DNA of 64,000 bases. Source: an uncultured Opitutia bacterium. Its GTDB lineage: Bacteria; Verrucomicrobiota; Verrucomicrobiia; Opitutales; Opitutaceae. The DNA lies in assembly GCA_903834135.1 (NCBI GenBank), contig CAILHZ010000020.1, forward strand, positions 1-64,000, written 5' to 3'. How positions within the stretch are numbered: the first letter of the stretch is position 1; each line of letters starts with the position of its first letter. The notes below the pieces were generated by a model. It did no database searches, was not told where the DNA came from, and saw only the letters and a program-made list of their open reading frames with translations. Both the position numbers and the translations under genes were made by a program. Below are positions 54,907-62,828 of the stretch, one piece after another.

Positions 54907-55872
54907 ATGCGGACTCTTACAGGTATCACGCCTTCTGGCACTCTTCACATTGGTAATTATTTTGGGGCCATGCGCCCAGCTATAGAAGCTCAGGTGAAAG
55001 GGGACTGTTTTTATTTCATCGCAGATTATCACTCGATGACATCTTTGTTTGATCCTGTAGAGCGTCGTAAAAATACCTACGGCATTGCTTTGGATTGGCT
55101 CGCGTGTGGGCTAGATCCTAAAAAAAGTGTATTTTGGAAGCAAAGTGACGTACCTGAAGTCTGTGAACTGACTTGGCTAATTGGAAGTTTGACTCCTATG
55201 GGTCTTCTTGAGCGTGCACACGGCTATAAGGATAAAACAGCTAAAGGGCTTTCTCCTAACTTTGGTTTATTTTCTTATCCTATTTTGATGGCTGCAGATA
55301 TTTTACTCTACGATACCCATGTTGTACCTGTAGGGCAGGATCAGAAGCAGCATCTTGAGATGACACGTGATATTGCAATTAAGTTTAATCAAACATACGG
55401 CGATACTTTTATTGTTCCTGAACCCCGAATTCGTGAAGACGTTGCAGTAGTACCCGGCCTAGATGGTCAAAAGATGAGTAAGAGTTACGGCAACACGATT
55501 GATATTTTTGGTGACGAAAAAGCTTTAAAAAAACGTATCATGGGAATTGTGATGGATAGCCGTCTTCCTGCAGACCCTAAACCTGACGCAGATAAAAATA
55601 TTGCTATCCAACTTTTAAAATTGCTCGCACCTAAGGAGGTAGCTGTAGATTTTGAAAATCGGTTACGTGAGGGAGGTTTAGGTTATGGAGATTTAAAGAA
55701 AGCTTTATTTGAGTATTACTGGACTACTTTTGCTGATGCTCGTACTAAACGTACGGAACTTGCTGCTCAGCCAGATTACGTAGAGGCCGTCCTAAAAGAA
55801 GGCGCAGTTAAGGCACGAGATGTTGCCTCTGATGTAATTAAACGAGCACGTAAAGCGTGCGGTATTGTTTAA
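54907..55872 (+). CDS. trpS: Tryptophanyl-tRNA synthetase
   Basis: Class I synthetase of 321 residues: HIGH-type TPSGTLHIGNYFGAM near residues 8-22, VPVGQDQKQHLEMTRDIA near 139-156 for tryptophan recognition, and KMSKS near 193-197. Normal length. Its 3' end overlaps plsC by 4 nt on the opposite strand. Confidence 0.97.
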   Translation: MRTLTGITPSGTLHIGNYFGAMRPAIEAQVKGDCFYFIADYHSMTSLFDPVERRKNTYGIALDWLACGLDPKKSVFWKQSDVPEVCELTWLIGSLTPMGLLERAHGYKDKTAKGLSPNFGLFSYPILMAADILLYDTHVVPVGQDQKQHLEMTRDIAIKFNQTYGDTFIVPEPRIREDVAVVPGLDGQKMSKSYGNTIDIFGDEKALKKRIMGIVMDSRLPADPKPDADKNIAIQLLKLLAPKEVAVDFENRLREGGLGYGDLKKALFEYYWTTFADARTKRTELAAQPDYVEAVLKEGAVKARDVASDVIKRARKACGIV

Positions 55873-56501
55873 ATCACCCGCTCTTTAGGTAACTTAAGGT
55901 CAGCAATCGAAGCCATAATGCGCTCTGCAGCATTAGGGTAACGTAGTTTTCCGTCGTTTGGATTATCAAAGGCTGCAGGTAAAAGTGCAGGTCCAAAACG
56001 CAAGCCAACACGAGTACCTAGTTTAATCGAGCTGTCTTTTCCTAAGGCATCAAAGGATCCAAAAATACGAGTAGGAATAACAGGGACTTGCATCTTACAG
56101 GCCATCATACCTACACCTGGTTTAGCGCTCTGTAATTTACCATCCTTTGAGCGCGTACCTTCTGGAAATAAAATAACGGCTTTTCCACTGCGTAAGGACT
56201 GAATAACGCGTTTAATAGCAGTAACGTCTGCTCCTCCGTCTCGGTCTACAGGAATAGTGCCTACACCATCTAACCACCACGATGGGAATCCTGGTTTCCA
56301 TAGCGTTTTACGTGCAAAGAAAGCAACTTCTTGTGGAATGTTACACCCTACAATGGGTGGATCGAGTAAACTTTCGTGGTTACATGCTATAATAAAGCCG
56401 CCTTGTAGAGGTAGGTTTTCTACGCCTGATACTTCGCCACGAAAGAAAGCCTCGAAGCTTATCTTCATGATGTTCTGGCTGACTTTATAAAGGAGATTCA
56501 T
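55869..56501 (-). CDS. plsC: 1-acyl-sn-glycerol-3-phosphate acyltransferase
   Basis: Makes phosphatidic acid by acylating lysophosphatidate at the inner membrane. 210 residues: HX4D motif in NHESLLDPP near residue 37, the VDRDGGAD substrate region, FPEGTRSKDGKL near 117, and VIPTRIFG. Last gene of the EVE-tyrA-aroA-cmk-plsC operon, 5 bases after cmk. Confidence 0.92.
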   Translation of the reverse strand: MNLLYKVSQNIMKISFEAFFRGEVSGVENLPLQGGFIIACNHESLLDPPIVGCNIPQEVAFFARKTLWKPGFPSWWLDGVGTIPVDRDGGADVTAIKRVIQSLRSGKAVILFPEGTRSKDGKLQSAKPGVGMMACKMQVPVIPTRIFGSFDALGKDSSIKLGTRVGLRFGPALLPAAFDNPNDGKLRYPNAAERIMASIADLKLPKERVI

Positions 56502-56506
56502 AAGCC

Positions 56507-57178
56507 TTACTGTGCAGTAAGTTTTGTTGAAATTATTTCAGCTAGTTTTTTGACAACTTCAGGCAGTGTTAAAAAAGTAGAATCAATTGCGATTGCTCCT
56601 GGAGGACAGGCAAGGGGATCCTTCGCTCGAGATGAATCAAGACGGTCTCTTTCGGCAACTTTATCTAAGTGTCCTTCTTTTGCTCTTCGCTTACTGCGTT
56701 CTTCGGGATCTGCATGTAAATAAAATCTAAAATCAGCATCGGGAAATATAGCCGATCCAATATCTCTGCCTTCCATGATTAGTCCTGAGAAACCGTTTAC
56801 TTTCGCTACTTCAGCTTGGCTTCTTTCGTAGGCTTTGAGAGTTTCACGCAGTTCGTTAATAGCTGCGAAATGAGAGACGGCTGCATTCACCTCAGCGCTT
56901 CTGATTTCATCTCCAGCAACATACCCTGAGAGTTCCATTTCAGCACGTCTGCCCGTGATTCGTGTTTTTAGATTAATCGAGTGTAGCGCTTTTTTAACTG
57001 CCTCAGTATCGCTGTAATTTACACCACGTTTAAGCATTTCTGAGGCAAGGGATCTAAAGTAAGATCCAGTATCAGAATGTAGTAAATTGAACTGTTCACT
57101 TAAGGCACGCGAGGAGGAGGACTTTCCTGCAGCTGCACCTCCGTCTATAGCGACAATGATAAATGGCTTAGTACTCAA
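56507..57178 (-). CDS. cmk: Cytidylate kinase
   Basis: Phosphorylates CMP/dCMP. 223 residues: P-loop GGAAAGKSSSS near residues 13-23, DTGSYFRSLA, the CMP-binding LIMEGRDIGSAIFPDA near 135, and the lid REAKEGH...ERDRLDSSRAKDPL-like region. The aroA-cmk order is common in bacteria and supports both calls. Confidence 0.94.
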   Translation of the reverse strand: MSTKPFIIVAIDGGAAAGKSSSSRALSEQFNLLHSDTGSYFRSLASEMLKRGVNYSDTEAVKKALHSINLKTRITGRRAEMELSGYVAGDEIRSAEVNAAVSHFAAINELRETLKAYERSQAEVAKVNGFSGLIMEGRDIGSAIFPDADFRFYLHADPEERSKRRAKEGHLDKVAERDRLDSSRAKDPLACPPGAIAIDSTFLTLPEVVKKLAEIISTKLTAQ

Positions 57179-57190
57179 GAGTGGGTGTGC

Positions 57191-58528
57191 TTAAGGCCTT
57201 AAGGATTCGAGTAATTGAAAAAAGTGAGGGAATGTTTTACCACAACATTCAGGATTACGAATTGAAAGCCATGATTTACCGTCACCGAATAAATCATATG
57301 TACCTAGAATACCAAAACTCATTGCGAAGCGGTGATCACCGTAAGTATCTAATTCGATAGGGCCTAAGTGCGCTAGAGTTTTAAGGGCTTCGAGGTTAGG
57401 AGTAACAGTAAATGAATCTTCTGTTTCTACGACGTCTTGGCCTAAGGCACGTAGATTTTTTACAGCGCCTGCAATACGGTCCGTTTCTTGTCTACGGGTA
57501 TGCTCTACGCCAGAGATTGTAGTTGGCCCTGCAAGTAAAGGTGAGATTGCTGCTAGGGTTAAAAAAGTGTCTGAGAATTCTTCGAAGTTAACACTCACGC
57601 CTTGAGCTAAACCTGTTTTAAATTCAGAGAGAACGCCTTCTTCAGTTGGAGTAAGTTTAAAGCCAACTTCCCTTAGTACATCTTGGTAGGCGATATCACC
57701 TTGTAGGGAAGGATTGCTTAAGGCCTTGAGTGTTAAACTTCCTAAAGAAAGATAAGGAAGCGTAAGAAAGTAACTTGCTGCCGTAGCATCAGGTTCGATC
57801 TTGTAGTTTTCTTTCGAGCCAGGTGTATCATACTTACCTGGATGAATCACTGTATGTTCACTTGTTCGTTCTACGTTGATTCCAAATTGGCGCATGAGAT
57901 CAACAGTCATTGCGACAAATGGTTCTCTTACAGCTTTTTTGAGTTTAATTTCAATGGGTAATTTCGCTAGGGGAGCAACCATCATGATTGCAGAAAGCAT
58001 TTGGCTACTTTCACTCGCATCAATTGATACGGTTCCACCAGTTATTCCATTTGCATGAATTTCAATTGGCAGATGACCTTCATTTTCCAAACAACGAATA
58101 TCAACTCCAAGTTCTCGTAAGACATCAATTAGGCCGCCCATGGGGCGCTTACGCATTTGGGCAGTGCCATCGATAGTAAAAATACCGGACGAAGCTGCAG
58201 CGCATAAAGCAGTAATAAAACGAGCTGTTGTACCTGCTAGACCTACAAACAGTTCTGCTTTCTGGGCCGGGATATTGCCGCCTTGGCCGTGAACATGAAT
58301 CTCTGATTTAAGAGGGTCTTCCTCTACGGTGAACCCCAGCTTGCGCAAGGCTTCTGCCATGAGTGCTGTGTCTTCACTAAACAGTGCTCCTTCAAGTTTA
58401 ACGGGACCCTTACAAAGGGTTGCTAGCATCATTGCTCTATTGGTGAGACTCTTGGAGCCTGGAATTACGACTTCACCTTTAAGCGGGCGTGTGAACGGAT
58501 AAATTGGAAGAATTGCAGGCAGTGCCAT
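57191..58528 (-). CDS. aroA: 3-phosphoshikimate 1-carboxyvinyltransferase (EPSP synthase)
   Basis: Sixth step of the shikimate pathway. 445 residues: GSKSLTNRAMMLATL near 24-38, GTTARFITALCA near 95, RKRPMGGLIDVLRELG near 128, and DHRFAMSFGILG near the end, all typical. Motif FAGNAGTxxR is represented by VGLAGTTARF. Part of an aromatic/cell-supply operon between tyrA and cmk. Confidence 0.96.
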   Translation of the reverse strand: MALPAILPIYPFTRPLKGEVVIPGSKSLTNRAMMLATLCKGPVKLEGALFSEDTALMAEALRKLGFTVEEDPLKSEIHVHGQGGNIPAQKAELFVGLAGTTARFITALCAAASSGIFTIDGTAQMRKRPMGGLIDVLRELGVDIRCLENEGHLPIEIHANGITGGTVSIDASESSQMLSAIMMVAPLAKLPIEIKLKKAVREPFVAMTVDLMRQFGINVERTSEHTVIHPGKYDTPGSKENYKIEPDATAASYFLTLPYLSLGSLTLKALSNPSLQGDIAYQDVLREVGFKLTPTEEGVLSEFKTGLAQGVSVNFEEFSDTFLTLAAISPLLAGPTTISGVEHTRRQETDRIAGAVKNLRALGQDVVETEDSFTVTPNLEALKTLAHLGPIELDTYGDHRFAMSFGILGTYDLFGDGKSWLSIRNPECCGKTFPHFFQLLESLRP

Positions 58529-58533
58529 GATAC

Positions 58534-59385
58534 TTAGCTTAGAATGAAACGCTCGCGGCAGGTTTTACCTTTCGCTAAATGACGTGTTACTTGAGAATAA
58601 TTTTTCTTTTTAAGAGCTAATTCAAATTGGCATAATTCTTTTTGGAATTGTTGGATCGCTTTAAGGACTTCAGATTGATTGAGCTCTAAGATTTCACGCC
58701 ACAAGTGTGAATCACTGCCCGCAATGCGTGTGGTGTCTTTAAGCCCATTGCCTGCGTAGCGTAGTGCGTTCTTATCTGTACTCAGTAAATAGGAGCATAA
58801 ATTAGAAGCGATTACTTGAGGCAAATGACTGATATGAGCGACTGTCTTATCGTGTTTCTCTGGACTTAAAGAAACGACTTTAGCGCCTAGTTTTCTCCAA
58901 AACTGTGAAACTGTTTTTACTGCAGCTTTATTGGTTTTAGAAACAGGAGTGATAAAGCAGGTTCTTTTTTGAAATAGATCTGCAGAACTATTCTCCCAAC
59001 CTGTTTTTTCGGAACCAGCCATTGGGTGAGAACCTACAAAATGAGCGTGGGGAAGGAGCGCTTGAGTGCAGGTCTTTACTAAAGCTTTTTTTACACTTCC
59101 AACATCAGTTACAACACAACCTTTGGGTAGGTAGGCTGCAATTTGAGTAGCTATTGGTGCGATTTGCGTAACCGGGGCTGCTATCACCACTAGGCTTGCG
59201 CCTTGCACTGCTGCTTCAGGGGTGTCGGCAACTGAGCTTACGAAGTTTTGCTTAGCCAGGGCTTTGCGGGTTTCAGGACGTCTTGCCCATATTACTATAC
59301 GCTTAGCGGCATGGGTGGAATAAGCCGCTTTTGCGACGGATCCGCCTAAAAGGCCGGGTGCTAGAATAGTAAGTTGTTCAATCAT
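58534..59385 (-). CDS. tyrA: Prephenate dehydrogenase
   Basis: NAD(P)-dependent oxidative decarboxylation of prephenate toward tyrosine. 283 residues: Rossmann motif APGLLGGSVAKA near 8-20 (GxGLxGxS family pattern with Pro for Gly at one position), VTDVGSVK near 97, the HPMAGSEKTGW signature near 119-129 and HISHLPQVIAS near 187. No chorismate mutase or ACT domain. Directly upstream of aroA. Confidence 0.93.
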   Translation of the reverse strand: MIEQLTILAPGLLGGSVAKAAYSTHAAKRIVIWARRPETRKALAKQNFVSSVADTPEAAVQGASLVVIAAPVTQIAPIATQIAAYLPKGCVVTDVGSVKKALVKTCTQALLPHAHFVGSHPMAGSEKTGWENSSADLFQKRTCFITPVSKTNKAAVKTVSQFWRKLGAKVVSLSPEKHDKTVAHISHLPQVIASNLCSYLLSTDKNALRYAGNGLKDTTRIAGSDSHLWREILELNQSEVLKAIQQFQKELCQFELALKKKNYSQVTRHLAKGKTCRERFILS

Positions 59386-59393
59386 GAATAGGA

Positions 59394-59804
59394 TTATTGG
59401 CCCATCTGAACGATCCGGTTGAATTGATCCTTAGTTAGGCTAGATACAGATAGACGGCTATTTCGCACAAGGGCAATCGTGGAGAGTGAGGCCTCCTGCT
59501 TGATTTGCGCTAGGGTCACGGGCTTAGGAAGGCCTTTTATGGCCTTTAACTCTACAGCTACCCAGCCTTCCTCTTCGGCTGTCTTATCGGGAAATGCGGC
59601 TTTGGTTACTTCAGCTATACCCATAACAGCCTTGGTTTCCACACTAGCGTAGAAAAGAACACTATCCCCAGGTTGCATAGCCTTAAGGTTATTGCGTGCT
59701 TGATAGTTGCGCACACCCTCCCAGACCGTGCGTTTATCTTTAACGAAATCGTCCCAAGAGTAGCTATCGGGTTCTTGCTTAACTAACCAAGTCTGTGGTT
59801 TCAT
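59394..59804 (-). CDS. EVE-domain protein
   Basis: A 136-residue PUA-like EVE protein: WLVKQEPDSYSWDDF at the start, VWEGVRNYQARNNLKAM and GDSVLFYAS. These are the residues lining the pocket that binds modified bases in the family. Likely binds a modified nucleotide in RNA or DNA; the exact ligand is unknown. First gene of the tyrA-aroA-cmk-plsC operon, 8 bases from tyrA. Confidence 0.92.
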   Translation of the reverse strand: MKPQTWLVKQEPDSYSWDDFVKDKRTVWEGVRNYQARNNLKAMQPGDSVLFYASVETKAVMGIAEVTKAAFPDKTAEEEGWVAVELKAIKGLPKPVTLAQIKQEASLSTIALVRNSRLSVSSLTKDQFNRIVQMGQ

Positions 59805-59828
59805 ACTTTAAAGTAGAATGTAATACCA

Positions 59829-59948
59829 ATGCCTTTAGACGATCCTGAAAAGACCAAAGCGGATAGAACGATTATTATTCTTTATATCGTTATGGCTGTA
59901 TTTGTAGGTATGCCCTTTGTGCTCTTTTTCATATTTGGCAAAAAATAG
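59829..59948 (+). CDS. 39-residue single-TM microprotein
   Basis: ATG to TAG, absent from the ORF track because of its size. The translation MPLDDPEKTKADRTIIILYI... has a charged N-terminus of 13 residues, one long hydrophobic helix (about 15-36) and a basic FGKK end: a clean one-pass membrane peptide. It is divergent from the EVE gene (24 bases between starts). I recognise no family. The sharp charged/hydrophobic/basic layout makes it more credible than a chance ORF. Confidence 0.5.
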   Translation: MPLDDPEKTKADRTIIILYIVMAVFVGMPFVLFFIFGKK

Positions 59949-59955
59949 TCGGACT

Positions 59956-59983
59956 TTGTATTGGACTTAATAGGTGGTATCTA
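59956..59983 (+). promoter_or_regulatory. Possible promoter of tRNA-Ala
   Basis: TTGTAT and TATCTA separated by 16 bases, 23 bases upstream of the tRNA. Assigned by eye. Confidence 0.4.
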
Positions 59984-60006
59984 AAGAGAGTAGAAACAGT
60001 AATCTT

Positions 60007-60082
60007 GGGCCTGTAGCTCAGTTGATAGAGCGCTTCGTTCGCAACGAAGAGGCCGTCGGTTTGATCCCGATCAGGTCCACCA
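60007..60082 (+). tRNA. tRNA-Ala (anticodon CGC)
   Basis: Acceptor GGGCCTG/CAGGTCC with the G3-U70 wobble that is the alanine identity element, D-arm GCTCAGTTGATAGAGC, anticodon stem CTTCG/CGAAG around TTCGCAA (anticodon CGC, reads GCG), T-loop TTTGATCCC, discriminator A, encoded CCA. Confidence 0.96.
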
Positions 60083-60095
60083 GTAATGCATAAAT

Positions 60096-60127
60096 AAAAA
60101 CACCACGCCTTTTAAAGACGTGGTGTT
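60096..60127 (-). terminator. Terminator of the small exported protein gene, also after tRNA-Ala
   Basis: A perfect 9-bp stem AACACCACG/CGTGGTGTT with an 11-base loop. On the minus strand it is followed by a T-rich run (TTTTTATTTAT), 38 bases after the stop of the minus-strand gene. On the plus strand it stands 16 bases after tRNA-Ala but has no T-tract. Confidence 0.75.
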
Positions 60128-60165
60128 AGAATGATAAAATGATTTAAGTCTTAAGATATAGTCTT

Positions 60166-60444
60166 TTATTTTTTTTCTTTAGCTTTAGCAGCTACGATTT
60201 TTTTTAAATACTGCTCAGGATTTGCTTCAAACGCTGTTTTTTCAGATTCATCACAAACTTTTACTTCCTGTCCTTTGTAAACAAACGAGAATGGTTTCAT
60301 TTCACTTAGTTTCATTCCGCATACTATACATGTATTAAGTGGGTAGGATTCAGCGGTTTTGCTTTCATTGGCCTTGCTGCTAGGGAGTACTGAAAGAAAC
60401 ATTAATCCGAGGACAAGCGTAGCTAAAAATTTGAATATTTTCAT
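60166..60444 (-). CDS. Small exported YHS/TRASH-like protein
   Basis: A 92-residue protein with a signal peptide (about 1-25, ending SKA) and a short metal-site-like domain: CIVCGMKL near 39-46, then VYKGQEVKVCDESEKTAFEANPEQYL. The layout is that of YHS/TRASH-type domains common in Verrucomicrobia and Planctomycetes. The usual second cysteine pair (CCxxC type) is reduced here to one Cys, and the protein ends in a Lys-rich tail. Possible periplasmic metal binding; monocistronic. Confidence 0.7.
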   Translation of the reverse strand: MKIFKFLATLVLGLMFLSVLPSSKANESKTAESYPLNTCIVCGMKLSEMKPFSFVYKGQEVKVCDESEKTAFEANPEQYLKKIVAAKAKEKK

Positions 60445-60616
60445 AAATCAGAACGTATACCTAACTCGCATTATAACAAGTGTGAGTTTAAAGACATCTG
60501 AGTATGAGGATTGGATTATAGTCCTAATAAGTTAGGTTACTGCTCTGAGTGCAGCTTATATCTATTATGGTTTGTAGGATTGATCCCTACCAAAGCTTTG
60601 TTCAGGCTAGTGAGTA

Positions 60617-61594
60617 ATGGCTACTAAGGAATTTAGCTCAGTAAAGTTTGAGACGATTCTTGAAGCGCGTGATCGTATTAAAGGCTACGTCAGCCGTACA
60701 GCTGTTGTTACAAGTACTACTTTTAATCGTTTAAGTGGTGCTCAGGTATTTTTTAAATGTGAGAATTTACAGAAAACTGGATCGTTCAAGGTACGCGGCG
60801 CTCACAATGCTGTACTTTGCTTGAGTGATATAGAAGCAGCGGCAGGGGTCGTCACACATTCATCAGGTAATCATGCTGCAGCGCTTTCGCTTGCTGCAAA
60901 GAGTCGTGGTATTCCTGCTTACATTGTTATGCCGCATGGATCTCCTGAAACGAAGATTGCATCTGTGGAGCGCCTAGGAGGAATTATTACAATGTGTGAG
61001 CCAACTTTGGCTGCACGTGAAGCTGCTTGTGAAGCCTTAAAGCTTAAAAAAGGAGCTGCTTTAGTACACCCGTATAATGATGTGCGTGTGATAGCAGGAC
61101 AAGGTACTGCTGCTCTTGAACTCATGGAAGACTATCCAGATCTTGATGTTCTAATTGCGCCTGTGGGAGGAGGAGGCCTTTTGTCAGGATCTGCTATCGC
61201 AGCACACGGAAAATCATCCCGTATTTCGGTGATTGGAGCAGAACCACTTGGTGCAAGCGACGCCTTTGAATCTATGGCTAAAGGGCAACTTGTCCCCCTT
61301 ACAAGTCCAGTAACCATAGCAGATGGTTTACGTGCAAGTTTGGGTCCTATTGCTTTTGAACTTTTGAAAGAACATCAGGTAGCTATAACGACCGTATCAG
61401 AAGAAGCAATTGTGGCTGCGATGAAGCTTGTGTTTGAAGTACTTAAATTAGTGATAGAGCCCTCTGCTGCAGTTGGGGTAGCGGCCTTACTTGACTCAAA
61501 GCTTAATTTAAGCGGTAAGAAAGTGGGTGTTATTTTATGTGGCGGAAATGTCGATCTGGATAAATTGCCCTGGATAAAGAGATTAAAAATCTAG
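60617..61594 (+). CDS. Threonine dehydratase / serine racemase-like PLP enzyme
   Basis: Fold type II PLP enzyme of 325 residues: PLP lysine in KTGSFKVRGAHNAV near residue 54, SSGNHAAALS near 82-91, phosphate-binding GGGGLLSGSAIA near 185, and the closing ILCGGNVDLDKL. The absence of a C-terminal ACT regulatory domain makes it a catabolic threonine/serine dehydratase or serine racemase. Standing alone, with a perfect-but-one inverted repeat (60463-60488) in its upstream region. Confidence 0.88.
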   Translation: MATKEFSSVKFETILEARDRIKGYVSRTAVVTSTTFNRLSGAQVFFKCENLQKTGSFKVRGAHNAVLCLSDIEAAAGVVTHSSGNHAAALSLAAKSRGIPAYIVMPHGSPETKIASVERLGGIITMCEPTLAAREAACEALKLKKGAALVHPYNDVRVIAGQGTAALELMEDYPDLDVLIAPVGGGGLLSGSAIAAHGKSSRISVIGAEPLGASDAFESMAKGQLVPLTSPVTIADGLRASLGPIAFELLKEHQVAITTVSEEAIVAAMKLVFEVLKLVIEPSAAVGVAALLDSKLNLSGKKVGVILCGGNVDLDKLPWIKRLKI

Positions 61595-61631
61595 TGCTCG
61601 AAAGTCTCTAGATTTCTGATTCACTTATTTT

Positions 61632-62828
61632 ATGCCCCTACGTTCTGTTTACTTTTTTGTAGGTTTTTTCATCACCGGTTTACTTGCTGCGCAATTAGCA
61701 GCAGCTGAAAATTCTTTAAGTACTGGTCCCCTTGAATGGGCTACACGGATGGCTCGCTCAGAGATGACTCGCCGGGGCCCAAACCCTAAAGCAAATTGGG
61801 AGTACGCACAGACTGTACTCTCCCTAGCGATGATGGAATTAGGAGATAAAACAAATCAGACTGATATCGCTTTGTACGGCAAAAATTTAGTAGCTCCTTG
61901 TGTTAATGCAGATGGTTCTATTCGGGGTTATGACCCTAAAATACTGAGTTTGGATATGGTAGCACCCGCACGTGCAGTCATGGTCATTTACAATCAGACA
62001 AAAGAGGACTGCTACCAAAAAGCTGCAGCACTTATTTGGAAGCAATTAAGTGATCAACCTAAAACCAGTGAGGGTGGATTTTGGCATAAGCAGCGTTATC
62101 CCTATCAGCTCTGGCTTGATAGTGCTTACATGTCTGGACCTTTTGCTGCAATGTATGCGAAGACATTCAGTGAGCCTAAAGGTTACGCCTTAGTTGTGAA
62201 TGAATTAACCTTAATCGATAAGCATATGTTCGATGACACTACTGGCTTATATTATCATGGTTGGGATGAAAAACATGCACAGGATTGGGCAGATAAAGAA
62301 ACAGGTACTTCACCTTCTTTTTGGTCTCGTGGGATAGGCTGGTATGGAATGGCACTGCTTGATGTGAGGGATTATTTTCCAGCTCATGATCCTAGAGTGC
62401 GTACACTCAATAGTATTTTACAAAAAGTAGCTGACGCGATTGAGCGTTATCAAGATCACAAATCAGGATTATGGCGTCAGGTCACTGACCAAGGTCCTAG
62501 AGAAGGTAACTATTTAGAAGCATCTGCCTCTGCTATGTTTGTATACACATTAGCTAAAGGAATTAACCAAGGTTATCTTTCACGTGAACGTTATCTGCCA
62601 GTTGCACAGCGCGGCTTTAATGGACTTATTAAGCGGTTAGTAAAAACTGAGCCCAATGGTACAATTGATTTAACACAGATTTGTTTAAGTGCGGGTCTTG
62701 GCTACGGACGTGATGGTACGTATGCGTATTACTTAAAAGAACCAATCGTTGAAAATGATCCTAAAGGGGTTGGTCCCTTTATAATGGCTTGTGTTCAGAT
62801 GCAGCAGTTACAGTCAGGTGCTCACTAA
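61632..62828 (+). CDS. GH105 unsaturated glucuronyl/galacturonyl hydrolase
   Basis: Secreted or periplasmic (alpha/alpha)6-barrel enzyme of 398 residues with a signal peptide (about 1-25, LAAQLAAAE). GGFWHKQRYPYQLWLDSAYMSGPF (about 150-173) contains the catalytic-site DSAYM, and SPSFWSRGIGWYGMALLDV and the SASAMFVYTLAKG segment are typical of YteR/RhiN-like proteins. It removes the unsaturated uronate left by pectin or rhamnogalacturonan lyases. It feeds the uronate pathway represented by uxuA. Stop codon overlaps the convergent gene. Confidence 0.9.
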   Translation: MPLRSVYFFVGFFITGLLAAQLAAAENSLSTGPLEWATRMARSEMTRRGPNPKANWEYAQTVLSLAMMELGDKTNQTDIALYGKNLVAPCVNADGSIRGYDPKILSLDMVAPARAVMVIYNQTKEDCYQKAAALIWKQLSDQPKTSEGGFWHKQRYPYQLWLDSAYMSGPFAAMYAKTFSEPKGYALVVNELTLIDKHMFDDTTGLYYHGWDEKHAQDWADKETGTSPSFWSRGIGWYGMALLDVRDYFPAHDPRVRTLNSILQKVADAIERYQDHKSGLWRQVTDQGPREGNYLEASASAMFVYTLAKGINQGYLSRERYLPVAQRGFNGLIKRLVKTEPNGTIDLTQICLSAGLGYGRDGTYAYYLKEPIVENDPKGVGPFIMACVQMQQLQSGAH

